Origin: Microbacterium sp. Nx66
Lineage (GTDB): Bacteria > Actinomycetota > Actinomycetes > Actinomycetales > Microbacteriaceae
Length of the DNA stretch: 64,000 nt
Direction of reading: 5' to 3'
Assembly (NCBI RefSeq): GCF_904066215.1
Contig: NZ_LR880474.1
Span: 3,038,001 to 3,102,000, forward strand
In this document: one piece after another, positions 10,178 to 18,577 of the stretch
How positions within the stretch are numbered: position 1 is the stretch's first letter
How the letters are laid out: every line of letters starts with the position of its first letter
Notes under the pieces: model-generated
What the model saw: the letters and a program-made list of their open reading frames with translations, nothing else
The model's database searches: none
What the model was told of the DNA's origin: nothing
Translations under genes and position numbers: made by a program

Positions 10178-10725
10178 ATGGGACGACGACACGAGCTTCC
10201 GGCCCGCTTCGGGGTGGACTTCGCGGTACGGACGGCGCGACTGCACGGCGTGAGCCGCGGTCGATTGCGCGGATCCGACCGGACACTTCTTCAGCCACGA
10301 GACCGCGGCCTCGATCTGGGGAGGCCCGCTACCACTCGCCTTCGACGACCGCGGGAGCGTCGCGACGGCGGACGACCTCGCCCTCCACGTCAGCGCGTCC
10401 GGCGGGATCCCGTTCCCTCGCGCCCGCGGCGTGACCGGACACCGCACGCTGTCCAGCCTCACCTCGATCCGTTATCGGGACGGCCTCCGGGTGACCGCCC
10501 CCGCCGCGACCTGGGTCCCCCTCGACACGCTGCCGCTCGCGGACCTGGTGGCGCTCGGCGACTACTTCTGCCGACGCTGGAGGCCGGGGGTCGGGCGGCC
10601 GGATGTCGCGTGGCAGCCCTGGGCGACGATCGATGAGCTGCGGGAGATGCTGGCGGCATCCGGCCCGGATCTGGAGCCAATCGCGCGACTCGAAGGAGAA
10701 CTAGAATCGACCAGGCGCCGCGACC
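10178..10725 (+). pseudogene. Decayed DUF559/AbiEi-like gene
   Basis: An intact-looking start (MGRRHELPARFGVDFAVRTA, then HGVSRGRLRGSD) is in one frame to about 10272. The homologous text resumes in another frame at 10281 with GHFFSHETAASIWGGPLPLAF, then LHVSASGG, RARGVTGHRT and DTLPLADLVALGDYF. About 40 residues expected between the two blocks are missing, and the C-terminal nuclease-like part is absent: the frame runs into the next gene after about LEGELES. The layout matches a DUF559/AbiEi-like family frequent in Microbacteriaceae (from memory, not searched). It is probably a dead remnant. Confidence 0.6.
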
Positions 10726-10781
10726 CTGGCGCCGTCGCCCCGCGTCCGCACCCCGACGCCGCTCACCCCGAGGACCGCACC

Positions 10782-11384
10782 ATGTCCGCATCCGCCCCTG
10801 TGTCCGAACCCGTCACCGTCTCCATCCGCCGCGAGGTCGACCCGGAGCGCATCGCCGAGGCGACCGCGTGGGTGCAGACCGGGGTGAACCTCGCGACGAA
10901 GTACCCGGGCTTCCTCGGCTCCGGCTGGGTCCGTGCCGGCGAGGACTCCCAGGTCTGGCACATGCTCTACCGCTTCGCGAGCGAGGACGCGCTCACCGCG
11001 TGGGAGCAGTCCGGGGAACGCGCGTGGTGGCTGTCGATGGGCCAGGGCTTCGTCCGCAGCGAGAGGTCCAAGCGCCGCTCGGGCATCGAGGGCTGGTTCG
11101 ACGAGCCGTCCACCGGCTCCATCCCCGTCGTCGACCCGGACGGCACGACGAGCACCGTGACCGTCGCCCCGGCGCCGCCGCGGTGGAAGCAGGCCGTCTC
11201 GATCTGGCTCGGCTTCTTCCCCGTGAACCTCGCGTTCACCTACGCCATGAGCCCGGTGCCGGGATGGGACGTCGTTCCGCTGTGGCTCCGCGTGCTCATC
11301 ACCACCCTCGTGCTCACGCCGATCATGACGTACTGGGTTCTGCCGTTCGTCACGCGCTCCCTGCGGAACTGGCTCGCCCGCTAG
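10782..11384 (+). CDS. Antibiotic-biosynthesis-monooxygenase-like protein with two membrane segments
   Basis: A 200-residue protein. Residues about 8-100 form an ABM ferredoxin-like domain (VTVSIRREVDPERIAEATAW, WHMLYRFASEDALTAWEQS); residues about 135-190 hold two transmembrane segments (VSIWLGFFPVNLAFTYAMS and RVLITTLVLTPIMTYWVLP). The ATG at 10782 was chosen over upstream GTG codons because the earlier text belongs to the pseudogene; GAGGA lies seven bases before it. Proteins of this build are seen in actinobacteria without a firm role. It converges with the MFS gene, with 13 bases between them. Confidence 0.8.
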   Translation: MSASAPVSEPVTVSIRREVDPERIAEATAWVQTGVNLATKYPGFLGSGWVRAGEDSQVWHMLYRFASEDALTAWEQSGERAWWLSMGQGFVRSERSKRRSGIEGWFDEPSTGSIPVVDPDGTTSTVTVAPAPPRWKQAVSIWLGFFPVNLAFTYAMSPVPGWDVVPLWLRVLITTLVLTPIMTYWVLPFVTRSLRNWLAR

Positions 11385-11397
11385 CGGAACCGCCTTC

Positions 11398-12885
11398 TCA
11401 GGAGCCGGACTCCGACCCCGGGGTGACGCCCTTCTTCGCCGGTTCCACGAGTGACAGCGGATCGGCGATGTCCTCCAGTGACTTCCCGGCCGCACTGACG
11501 CCGAACACACCACACACGACGCCGCCGAACATCATGATCGCCGCACCGAGCACGTACCCCCAGAACAGCGGACCGCGGTCGCCCGACTCCGCGCTCGCGC
11601 CGATCAGCGCGCCGTAGAGCACCGGAGCGACCGCGCCGACGAGCTGCCCGATGGAGAACACGTAGGAGATCACCTGGCTGCGCAGTTCGAGCGGGAAGAT
11701 CTCGCTCACGGTCAGGTACGCGGCCGATGCTCCGGCCGAGGCGAAGAAGAACGACGCGCACCAGAACGCCGTGTGCGTGCCCGCGTTCAGCACACCCGCG
11801 TTGAAGAGGAAGGCGCTGACGAGCAGGATCAGACCCGCGAGCACATAGGTGCCGAACAGCATCCGCCGACGGCCCCACGTGTCGAAGAAGTGGCCGAGGA
11901 TGAGGGCGCCCGCGAGGTTGCCGACCGCGAAGACGATGAAGTACTGCGATGCGGACGCCGGCGGGGTGTCGTAGAAGTTCTCCAGCACGAGCGCGTAGGT
12001 GAAGAAGATCGCGTTGTAGAGGAAGGACTGCGTCACCATCATCGTGATGCCGACGAGGGTGCGCCGCGGGTACTTCTTGAACAGCACCTTCGCTATCACG
12101 AGGAGCGGGACGCTGCCGTACTCCTTGACCGTGATGGCCTTGCTCTCGTCCACGGGCTCGATCGACTTGCCCTCCTTGCGGATGCGCTCCTCGATCTCGT
12201 CGACGTTGCGCTCGGCCTCCTCCTCGCGGCCGTGCGTCATCTGCCAGCGGGGGCTCTCCGGGATGTGCCGCCGCAGCCAGATGATGAGGATGCCGAGGAT
12301 CGGACCGACGAAGAAGCTCAGCCGCCAGCCGATGTCGGCGGGGAGGAGGTCGGTGTTGAGGAAGAACATGTTGGCCACGGCGCCGAGCGCCGCACCGCCC
12401 CAGTAGGTGCCGTTGATGGCGATGTCGACGCGGCCGCGGTACTTCGCGGGGATGATCTCGTCGATGGCCGAGTTGATGGCCGCGTACTCGCCGCCGATGC
12501 CCGCGCCGGCGACGAAGCGCCAGATGTAGAAGAACCAGGGGGCGAACGCGAGACCGGCGACGGCCGATCCGACGAGGTACACCCCGAGCGAGAGCAGGAA
12601 GAGGTTCTTGCGGCCGAGGCGGTCGGCGAGGCGGCCGAACACGAGGGCGCCGAACACCTGGCCGAGCAGGTAGCAGGTGCCGGCGAGGCCGACCTCGGCG
12701 GGACCCATCCCCAGCGTCTGCGCGTAGCCGTTAGCCGCGACGATCTGCACCTCGAGGCCGTCGAGGATCCAGGAGAACCCGAGTCCGACGACGATCATCC
12801 AGTGGAAGCGCGACCAGGGGAGCCGGTCCATGCGCGCGGGGACGAGCGACCGGACCTCCTTGACGGTGACGTCGGACGCGGACAT
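11398..12885 (-). CDS. MFS transporter, metabolite/sugar:H+ symporter type
   Basis: A 495-residue major facilitator protein with twelve likely transmembrane segments. The loop 2-3 motif is GRLADRLGRKNLF; the region FVAGAGIGGEYAAINSAIDE matches sugar/organic-acid symporters, and a long charged central loop follows (about residues 205-250). The start MSASDVTVKEV has AAGGAGG five bases upstream; an upstream in-frame ATG gives an unlikely basic leader. Next to the methylcitrate genes it could import a carboxylic acid such as propionate or an aromatic acid, but the substrate cannot be read from sequence. Confidence 0.85.
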   Translation of the reverse strand: MSASDVTVKEVRSLVPARMDRLPWSRFHWMIVVGLGFSWILDGLEVQIVAANGYAQTLGMGPAEVGLAGTCYLLGQVFGALVFGRLADRLGRKNLFLLSLGVYLVGSAVAGLAFAPWFFYIWRFVAGAGIGGEYAAINSAIDEIIPAKYRGRVDIAINGTYWGGAALGAVANMFFLNTDLLPADIGWRLSFFVGPILGILIIWLRRHIPESPRWQMTHGREEEAERNVDEIEERIRKEGKSIEPVDESKAITVKEYGSVPLLVIAKVLFKKYPRRTLVGITMMVTQSFLYNAIFFTYALVLENFYDTPPASASQYFIVFAVGNLAGALILGHFFDTWGRRRMLFGTYVLAGLILLVSAFLFNAGVLNAGTHTAFWCASFFFASAGASAAYLTVSEIFPLELRSQVISYVFSIGQLVGAVAPVLYGALIGASAESGDRGPLFWGYVLGAAIMMFGGVVCGVFGVSAAGKSLEDIADPLSLVEPAKKGVTPGSESGS

Positions 12886-12990
12886 GGGGCCTCCTTCTCG
12901 CGGGACATGCTTTAGTCCCGGATCCGGTTTACTCCTCCCCGAAATCCGCCGCATCCGCTTGACCCGGGGGCCGTCGGCACGCTACTGCTC

Positions 12991-13045
12991 CGAATCGCGC
13001 GAATGGCTCCATCCCGCGGTGAGATGGAGCCATTCAGGCGATTCG
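12991..13045. repeat. Strong hairpin, family 2 copy 2, at the prpC 3' end
   Basis: A 23-bp stem with two mismatches (12991-13013 against 13023-13045) and a nine-base loop. It begins ten bases after the prpC stop on the minus strand. It shares the CATTCAGGCGATTCGAA edge with the element at 6222-6280. There is no T-run, so it may protect the 3' end or work with Rho. Confidence 0.8.
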
Positions 13046-13055
13046 AACGGAGGGG

Positions 13056-14189
13056 TCAGCCGGCCACGTGCCGCTCGTCGGGGCCGTCGTAGTGGGACAG
13101 CGGACGGATCAGGGCGTTCGCGCCGGCCTGCTCGATGACGTGGGCCGTCCATCCCGTCACCCGCGCCGCGACGAACAGCGGCGTGAAGGTGAGCGTGTCG
13201 AAGCCGATGAGGCTGTACGCGGGGCCGGACGGGTAGTCGAGGTTCGGGTGGATGCCCTTGCGCTCGACGAACTGCGACTCCAGCGCGTCGTACAGCTCGG
13301 CGACGTCCTCCCGGCCGTAGTGCGCGACGAGGGTGTCGAGCGCGGCCTTCATGGTCGGCACCCGTGAGTCGCCGTTCTTGTAGACGCGGTGTCCGAAGCC
13401 CATGATCTTGCGCTTCTCCGCGAGAGCCTTGTCGAGCCAGGTCTCGACGGCGTCCGCCGATCCGATCTCCTTGAAGATGTGCAGCACGGCCTCGTTCGCC
13501 CCGCCGTGCAGCGGGCCCTTGAGCGCACCGATGGCCCCGACCACAGCCGAGTAGATGTCGCTGAGGGTCGAGGTGATGACCCGGGCGGTGAAGGTCGAGG
13601 CGTTGAAGGAGTGCTCGGCGTAGAGGATCATCGACCGGTTGAAGGCGTCGACCACGACGTCGTCGGCCTCTTCCCCGAAGGTCATCCAGAGGAAGTTCGC
13701 CGAGTAGTCGAGGTCGTCGCGCGGAGGGATGAGCTCCTGGCCACGACGGCGACGCTGACCGTAGGCGACGATGGCCGGCAGCGCCGCGAACAGGCGGATG
13801 CTGCGCGCCAGGTTCTGCTCCGGGCTGCCACCGGCGTCGAGCACCGAGCCGCCGGCCTCGGGGTCCGATGCGCCGATCAGGCTGACCGCGGTGCGCACCT
13901 CGTCCATCGGATGCGCCTCGAGCGGCACGAGATCGATCGCGGCCTTGACGTTGTCGGCCAGGGCGCGGTGCTTGCGCTCCTCCAGCCGGAACGCGGCGAG
14001 CTCGTCGCCCGTCGGCAGCTCGCCGTTCCACAGCAGGTACGCCACGGCCTCGAAGGACTGCGTGTCTGCGAGCTCCTGCACGGGATAGCCGCGGTAGAGC
14101 AGGCTGTTCGTCTCGGGGTTGACCTTCGAGATCGCGGTCGTGTCGACGACGACGCCCGCGAGGCCCTTCTTGATGTCCGGCTCGGTCAT
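13056..14189 (-). CDS. prpC: 2-methylcitrate synthase
   Basis: A 377-residue citrate-synthase-family enzyme. It has YRGYPVQELA near the start and the active-site segments GPLHGGANEAV and MGFGHRVYKNGDSR. The short length and the partners prpB and prpD indicate condensation of propionyl-CoA with oxaloacetate to 2-methylcitrate, with some normal citrate synthase activity possible. ATG 14189 was preferred because AAGGAG stands five bases before it; a GTG two codons earlier abuts that site. The gap to prpB is two bases. Confidence 0.93.
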   Translation of the reverse strand: MTEPDIKKGLAGVVVDTTAISKVNPETNSLLYRGYPVQELADTQSFEAVAYLLWNGELPTGDELAAFRLEERKHRALADNVKAAIDLVPLEAHPMDEVRTAVSLIGASDPEAGGSVLDAGGSPEQNLARSIRLFAALPAIVAYGQRRRRGQELIPPRDDLDYSANFLWMTFGEEADDVVVDAFNRSMILYAEHSFNASTFTARVITSTLSDIYSAVVGAIGALKGPLHGGANEAVLHIFKEIGSADAVETWLDKALAEKRKIMGFGHRVYKNGDSRVPTMKAALDTLVAHYGREDVAELYDALESQFVERKGIHPNLDYPSGPAYSLIGFDTLTFTPLFVAARVTGWTAHVIEQAGANALIRPLSHYDGPDERHVAG

Positions 14190-14191
14190 GG

Positions 14192-15094
14192 TCACTCCTT
14201 CGTAACGGTGAAGTTGAAGACGCCGGAGTCGAAACGGTTGTACGACTCGTAGTCGATCAGCTCGTAGAGGTCGGCGCGGTGCTGCATCTCGCCGAGCTTC
14301 GAGGTCAGGTGCCCCTCGTCGTTCAGCGTATCCAGTGCGCGGCCCGCGGCCCCCATCGAGATGCGCAGCAGCGACACCGGCCAGATGACCATGCGCACCC
14401 CGGCATCGCGGAGACTGTCGACGGAGAACAGCTCGCTCTTGCCGAACTCGGTCATGTTCGCGAGGATCGGCACGTCCAGCGCCGCGGCCATGGCCTCGAA
14501 CTCGCCGATCGTGCGCATCGCCTCGGGGAAGATCGCATCGGCTCCCGCGTCGACGAGCGCCTGGGCCCGGTCGATCGCCGCGTCCAGCCCCTCGATCGCC
14601 CGGATGTCGGTACGCGCCATGATCAGGAAGTTCTCGTCACGGCGGGCGTCGGCGGCTGCGCGGATGCGCTTGATCGCGGTGTCCTCGTCGACCACGGCCT
14701 TGCCGTCGAGGTGGCCGCAGCGCTTGGGGTTGACCTGGTCCTCGATGTGCGTTCCCGCGAGGCCGGCGTCCTCGAGCTCCTGGATCGTGCGGGCGACGTT
14801 CATCGGCTCCCCAAAGCCGGTGTCGGCGTCGACGATCGCGGGGAGGTCGGTCATCCGGGCGATCTGCTTCGCCCGCCCGGCGACCTCGGTGAGCGTGGTG
14901 AGGCCGATGTCGGGCAGGCCGAGGTCGGCGGAGAGCACGGCGCCCGAGATGTAGACCCCCTCGAACCCCTTCTGCTCGATCAGTCGGGCGCTCAGGGGGT
15001 TGAACGCGCCGGGGAAGCGCAGCAGCTCCCCGGAGGCGAGCCGTTCCCGGAACAGGCGCCGCTTCTCGGCCGGCGTCGTGGTGGAGTACAGCAT
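14192..15094 (-). CDS. prpB: Methylisocitrate lyase
   Basis: A 300-residue enzyme of the isocitrate lyase/PEP mutase family. The catalytic loop KRCGH is at residues 124-128 (C126 nucleophile) and the metal-binding segment is DADTGFGEP (residues 89-97). It splits 2-methylisocitrate into pyruvate and succinate. It sits between prpD and prpC; the 118-base gap to prpD holds an 85-bp-family repeat element, which is unusual inside an operon. Confidence 0.95.
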   Translation of the reverse strand: MLYSTTTPAEKRRLFRERLASGELLRFPGAFNPLSARLIEQKGFEGVYISGAVLSADLGLPDIGLTTLTEVAGRAKQIARMTDLPAIVDADTGFGEPMNVARTIQELEDAGLAGTHIEDQVNPKRCGHLDGKAVVDEDTAIKRIRAAADARRDENFLIMARTDIRAIEGLDAAIDRAQALVDAGADAIFPEAMRTIGEFEAMAAALDVPILANMTEFGKSELFSVDSLRDAGVRMVIWPVSLLRISMGAAGRALDTLNDEGHLTSKLGEMQHRADLYELIDYESYNRFDSGVFNFTVTKE

Positions 15095-15116
15095 CAGTTG
15101 CTCCCCTTCGATCGGT

Positions 15117-15202
15117 GTTCACAACTCAGGAGACCGGCGGGGGAAAGTGCCGTGTAGGCGGTCAGCCGACGCGTTCCGCGCCGATTCTCCTGAGTTATGA
15201 AC
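15117..15202. repeat. 86-bp inverted-repeat element, copy 2
   Basis: Left arm GTTCACAACTCAGGAG (15117-15132) and right arm CTCCTGAGTTATGAAC (15187-15202) differ from perfect pairing at one base; the core is 54 bp. This copy lies between prpD and prpB, which are on the same strand, so here it would sit inside a transcript and could attenuate or process it. In reverse complement its core resembles copy 3 (shared GCGCGG, CGCGTCG and CTTTC blocks). Confidence 0.9.
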
Positions 15203-15212
15203 GGCGTGGGCA

Positions 15213-16739
15213 TCAGAACAGACCGGCGGGCGCCGCGGCGTCGTCGAGCAGACCCGGCTTCGCGACGATCGAGAGCTCGGCGACCTCGGCGGCCGTGAGC
15301 TCGGGCAGGCGCTGCACGAGCTCCAGGAACCGCTCGATCTCAGCGGCCTCGAGCACGGGCTCCGCGAGCAGGCGGAACTTGGCGATGTAGTTCTCCCGTG
15401 CGAACGGTCGGGCACCGAGCGGGTGGGCGTCGGCGACGGCGATCTCGTCCACCACGGCCGAGCCGTCGGTGAGGCGGATCTCGACGCGGCCGCCGAAAGC
15501 CTTCTCGTCCGGGTCCTCCGAGTGGTAGCGGCGCGTCCACTCCGCGTCCTCGGCCGTGGTGATCTTGTGCCACAGGGCGACCGTGTCGGCCCGGCCGGCG
15601 CGCTCCGGCGTGTAGGAGTCGACGTGGTGCCAGCCGCCGTCCTGCAGCGCCACCGCGAAGATGTACGGGATCGAGTGGTCGAGCGTCTCGCGGGACGCCG
15701 TCGGGTCGTACTTCTGCGGGTCGTTCGCACCCGAGCCGATCACGTAGTGCGTGTGGTGGCTGGTGTGCAGCACGATCGAGGCGATGTTCGCGGGGTCGCG
15801 GAGCGCCGGGTTCGCCGTGCCGAGCTTGCGGGCGAGGTCGATCCACGCCTGCGCCTGGTACTCCGCGGAGTGCTCCTTCGTGTAGGAGTCGAGGATCGCG
15901 CGCTTGGGCTCGCCCGCAGCGGGCAGCGGCACCTCATAGGCGGCGTCCTTGCCGTCGAGCATCCAGGCGATCACGCCGTCCTCGCCTTCGTAGATCGGCG
16001 CGGGGCTCGTCTGTCCGCGCATCGCCCGGTCGACCGCCTCGACGGCCATCTTGCCGGCGAAGGCCGGGGCGTGCGCCTTCCACGTGGAGATCTCGCCCTT
16101 GCGGCTCTGCCGGGTGGCGGTCGTGGTGTGCAGCGCCTGGCCGACCGCCTGGTAGATCGTGTCGACGTCGAGGCCGAGGAGGGTGCCGATGCCGGCGGCG
16201 GCGGACGGGCCGAGGTGCGCGACGTGGTCGATCTTGTGCTTGTGCAGGCAGATCGCGCGCACCAGGTCCATCTGGATCTCGTAGCCGGTGGCGATGCCGC
16301 GCACGAGCGCGTTGCCGTCCTTGCCGGTGTGCTGCGCGACCGCGAGGATCGGCGGGATGTTGTCGCCCGGGTGCGAGTACTCGGCGGCGAGGAACGTGTC
16401 GTGGTAGTCGAGCTCGCGCACGGCCACGCCGTTCGCCCAGGCCGCCCACTCCGGGCTGGTGCGGCGGTCGAGCGGTGTTCCGAAGAGGTTGGCGCCGGCA
16501 CCACCGGTGGACACGGGGTGGCTGAACGCCTGCGCGCGGGCTGCGACGATCGGCGCACGGGTGAGGGAGGCCGCGGCGACGGACGCGTTGTCGATGATGC
16601 GGTTGATGATCATGTCGACGACGGGCTGCTCGACCTCGACCTGGTCGACCGCGACCTCGGCGATCTTCCAGGCGAGCTGGTCCTCACGGACGAGGTTCTC
16701 GGAGCTGGCGTGCACGCGGACGTGGTGGGTGACGGTCAT
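15213..16739 (-). CDS. prpD: 2-methylcitrate dehydratase (MmgE/PrpD family)
   Basis: A 508-residue MmgE/PrpD protein. Typical segments are [46 protein letters not shown] and [15 protein letters not shown], followed by the C-terminal [15 protein letters not shown] domain. It dehydrates 2-methylcitrate to the cis-aconitate form. The start overlaps the GntR stop (ATGA), so regulator and enzyme are coupled. Confidence 0.94.
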   Translation of the reverse strand: MTVTHHVRVHASSENLVREDQLAWKIAEVAVDQVEVEQPVVDMIINRIIDNASVAAASLTRAPIVAARAQAFSHPVSTGGAGANLFGTPLDRRTSPEWAAWANGVAVRELDYHDTFLAAEYSHPGDNIPPILAVAQHTGKDGNALVRGIATGYEIQMDLVRAICLHKHKIDHVAHLGPSAAAGIGTLLGLDVDTIYQAVGQALHTTTATRQSRKGEISTWKAHAPAFAGKMAVEAVDRAMRGQTSPAPIYEGEDGVIAWMLDGKDAAYEVPLPAAGEPKRAILDSYTKEHSAEYQAQAWIDLARKLGTANPALRDPANIASIVLHTSHHTHYVIGSGANDPQKYDPTASRETLDHSIPYIFAVALQDGGWHHVDSYTPERAGRADTVALWHKITTAEDAEWTRRYHSEDPDEKAFGGRVEIRLTDGSAVVDEIAVADAHPLGARPFARENYIAKFRLLAEPVLEAAEIERFLELVQRLPELTAAEVAELSIVAKPGLLDDAAAPAGLF

Positions 16740-17401
16740 GAGTGTCCTTCGCTGTCGGGGAGGGAGTCGAGGATGCCGGTGAGCGCGTTGTGCAGGTGCA
16801 CATGCGTGGCATGGGCGGCGAGGTCGCCGTCGCGGGCGGCGAGCGCCTCGGCGATCGTGCGGTGCTCGGCCGCGGAGGCGGCGAGCCGCGCGGGCTTGTC
16901 ACGGGCCATGCGCCGCACGCGCACGAGGTGGGTGCGGACGGTGCGCAGCGCCGCGGCGATGTAGTCGTTGGCGACGGCGTCGTCGAGGGCCGCATCGAAC
17001 CGCGCGATCAGCGCGTAGTAGGCGTCGCGGCCCTCCGCCCTGGTGAGGTCCACGTGCGCGAACTCCGCGGCGAGCGCGGCGAACCGGTCGGCGTCGCCCC
17101 GGACGGCCGCGAGGCGGGCGGAGGTCTCCTCCAGCGCGCGGCGGATCTCGAACAGGGACCGGATGTCGTCGGCGTCGAGGTCGGCGACCACGGTGACGCG
17201 GGGCGACTGCTGCACGACCAGACCGTCGGCTGCCAAACGACGCAGCGCCTCCCGCAGCGGCGTCCGGCTCACGCCGAGGCGCTCGGCCTGCTCCACCTCG
17301 CCGAGCACGAAACCGGCCGGCAGCTCCCCGGACTGGATGCCGTCCAGGAGCGCCGCATAGGCGCGATCACCCATGGACGTGCGCTCGACCGGGAGGACCA
17401 T
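16736..17401 (-). CDS. GntR-family (FCD) regulator of the methylcitrate genes
   Basis: A 221-residue protein with a winged helix ([20 protein letters not shown], residues about 34-60) and an FCD ligand domain. Of the expected metal-binding residues, the first histidine of the FD-x-x-FH motif appears as aspartate (FDAALDDAV), while [10 protein letters not shown] and HVHLHNAL keep theirs. It heads the prpDBC operon and probably represses it. Two TGTATACA-like palindromes (17410, 17463) lie just upstream of its ATG. The ligand may be 2-methylcitrate or propionyl-CoA, by analogy only. Confidence 0.88.
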   Translation of the reverse strand: MVLPVERTSMGDRAYAALLDGIQSGELPAGFVLGEVEQAERLGVSRTPLREALRRLAADGLVVQQSPRVTVVADLDADDIRSLFEIRRALEETSARLAAVRGDADRFAALAAEFAHVDLTRAEGRDAYYALIARFDAALDDAVANDYIAAALRTVRTHLVRVRRMARDKPARLAASAAEHRTIAEALAARDGDLAAHATHVHLHNALTGILDSLPDSEGHS

Positions 17402-17409
17402 ATCGCCAG

Positions 17410-17470
17410 TGTATACATAAATGGCCCCAGCAGGCCACCTGTCTTGCTCAGGCGGTGCATTCGTATACAT
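17410..17470 (-). promoter_or_regulatory. Paired GTATAC operators of the GntR-prpDBC operon
   Basis: TGTATACATAA at 17410-17420 and CGTATACATAA at 17462-17472 are 53 bases apart in front of the GntR start. The first would overlap the -10 region of the minus-strand promoter. The spacing of about five helical turns suits a repressor that binds both sites. A third matching site lies at 3790. Confidence 0.55.
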
Positions 17471-17500
17471 AATCTCCGCCCAGCCGTTCCCCCATCCGGG

Positions 17501-17580
17501 CACAGCTTCGGAGACCGCCGGGGACACGCCGCACGGCGGGGCCGGGGGCCGGCGTGTCGGCCCTGGAGTCCGAAGTTGTG
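17501..17580. repeat. 80-bp inverted-repeat element, diverged member of the 85-bp family
   Basis: CACAGCTTCGGAG (17501-17513) and GTCCGAAGTTGTG (17568-17580) pair with two mismatches. Each arm matches the standard arm at 10 of 13 bases. An inner pair GACACGCCG/CGGCGTGTC makes a second stem. It lies 15 bases after the EamA stop on the minus strand, so it may end that transcript. Confidence 0.55.
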
Positions 17581-17594
17581 CGCGGAGACGCCGC

Positions 17595-18539
17595 TCAGGT
17601 CGCGGGGCGGGGCTCGCCGAGCTTGACCACGACCACGCCGGTGAGCACGAGCACGCCACCGACGGCCTGCAGCGGGCCGGGGAGCTGGCCGAGCAGAAGC
17701 CAGCCGAAGAGCAGGGCCGCTACGACCTCGGCGAGCGCGACGAACGAGGCGAGCCGCGAGCCGAGCATCCGTGTCGAGACGATGCCGAGCACATACGCGA
17801 GGGCCGTCGCGATCACGCCGATCGCGAGCACCGGCACGAACCAGGGCACCGCGCCGAAGCGGTAGTCGACGTCGGCGGTCGTCCACGCGAAGGGCAGCAC
17901 CCCGACGAGCGCGGCGAGACTCAGGCCGACGGCACCGAGCAGCAACCCGCTCCCCGCGAGCGCGATCGGCGGGATGCCGGTGTCGGCCCGGGCGGACAGC
18001 ACGAAGTAGCTCGCGGCCCCCACCATCGCACCGAGCGCCCAGAGCACCCCGGGCACGTTCACCTGCGCACCGGTGACGATGTCGAGCATGAGGACGAGCC
18101 CGACGAAGGCGATGCCGGCACCGAGGACGCTGCGCCGCGTGGGACGCTCTCCCCGACGCAGCCAGAGCCAGAGGAGCACCGCGACCGGGGCGGTGTACTC
18201 GATGAGCAGAGCGATCCCGACGTCCATCACCGCCACGGCCTGGAAGTAGCAGAGCTGGGTGGCTGCGACGGCGAGCAGGCCATAGGCGGCGACCATCCCC
18301 GCGTTCTGCCGGAGCGCACGCCACCGTCCCCGCAGCGCGAGAAGAGTGGGGACGAGCAGCACGAGCGCCGCGACCCACACCCGCACGGTGACGGCGGCAC
18401 CCGGCGTCCACCCCGCATCGATGAGTCCGCGCGCCCAGGCCCCGGAGGACCCGAACGCGAAAGCGGCGGCGATCGCGAGCGGGAGGCCGAGACGCACACT
18501 CGCCCGTGTGCTTATCGTGTCATCAGCCACGGTGCTCAT
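17595..18539 (-). CDS. EamA-family (DMT) transporter
   Basis: A 314-residue protein with ten likely transmembrane segments in two EamA halves (about residues 15-150 and 165-305), for example FAFGSSGAWARGLIDAGWTP and ALAYVLGIVSTRMLGSRLAS. Such proteins export metabolites or amino acids. It is divergent from a CGNR-type regulator, a pairing common in actinobacteria. Its promoter (TTGACA, 17 bases, TAGCGT) places transcription start almost at the ATG, so the message is probably leaderless. Confidence 0.9.
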   Translation of the reverse strand: MSTVADDTISTRASVRLGLPLAIAAAFAFGSSGAWARGLIDAGWTPGAAVTVRVWVAALVLLVPTLLALRGRWRALRQNAGMVAAYGLLAVAATQLCYFQAVAVMDVGIALLIEYTAPVAVLLWLWLRRGERPTRRSVLGAGIAFVGLVLMLDIVTGAQVNVPGVLWALGAMVGAASYFVLSARADTGIPPIALAGSGLLLGAVGLSLAALVGVLPFAWTTADVDYRFGAVPWFVPVLAIGVIATALAYVLGIVSTRMLGSRLASFVALAEVVAALLFGWLLLGQLPGPLQAVGGVLVLTGVVVVKLGEPRPAT

Positions 18540-18547
18540 GGGAGATG

Positions 18548-18576
18548 ACGCTACGCCGACGGGAGTAAGCTGTCAA
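18548..18576 (-). promoter_or_regulatory. Divergent leaderless promoters for EamA and CGNR genes
   Basis: On the minus strand TTGACA (18576-18571) and TAGCGT (18553-18548) are 17 bases apart and point at the EamA start at 18539. On the plus strand TAAGCT (18566-18571) ends six bases before the CGNR ATG, a leaderless arrangement. The two promoters overlap, so binding by the CGNR protein could affect both. Confidence 0.65.
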
Positions 18577-18577
18577 C

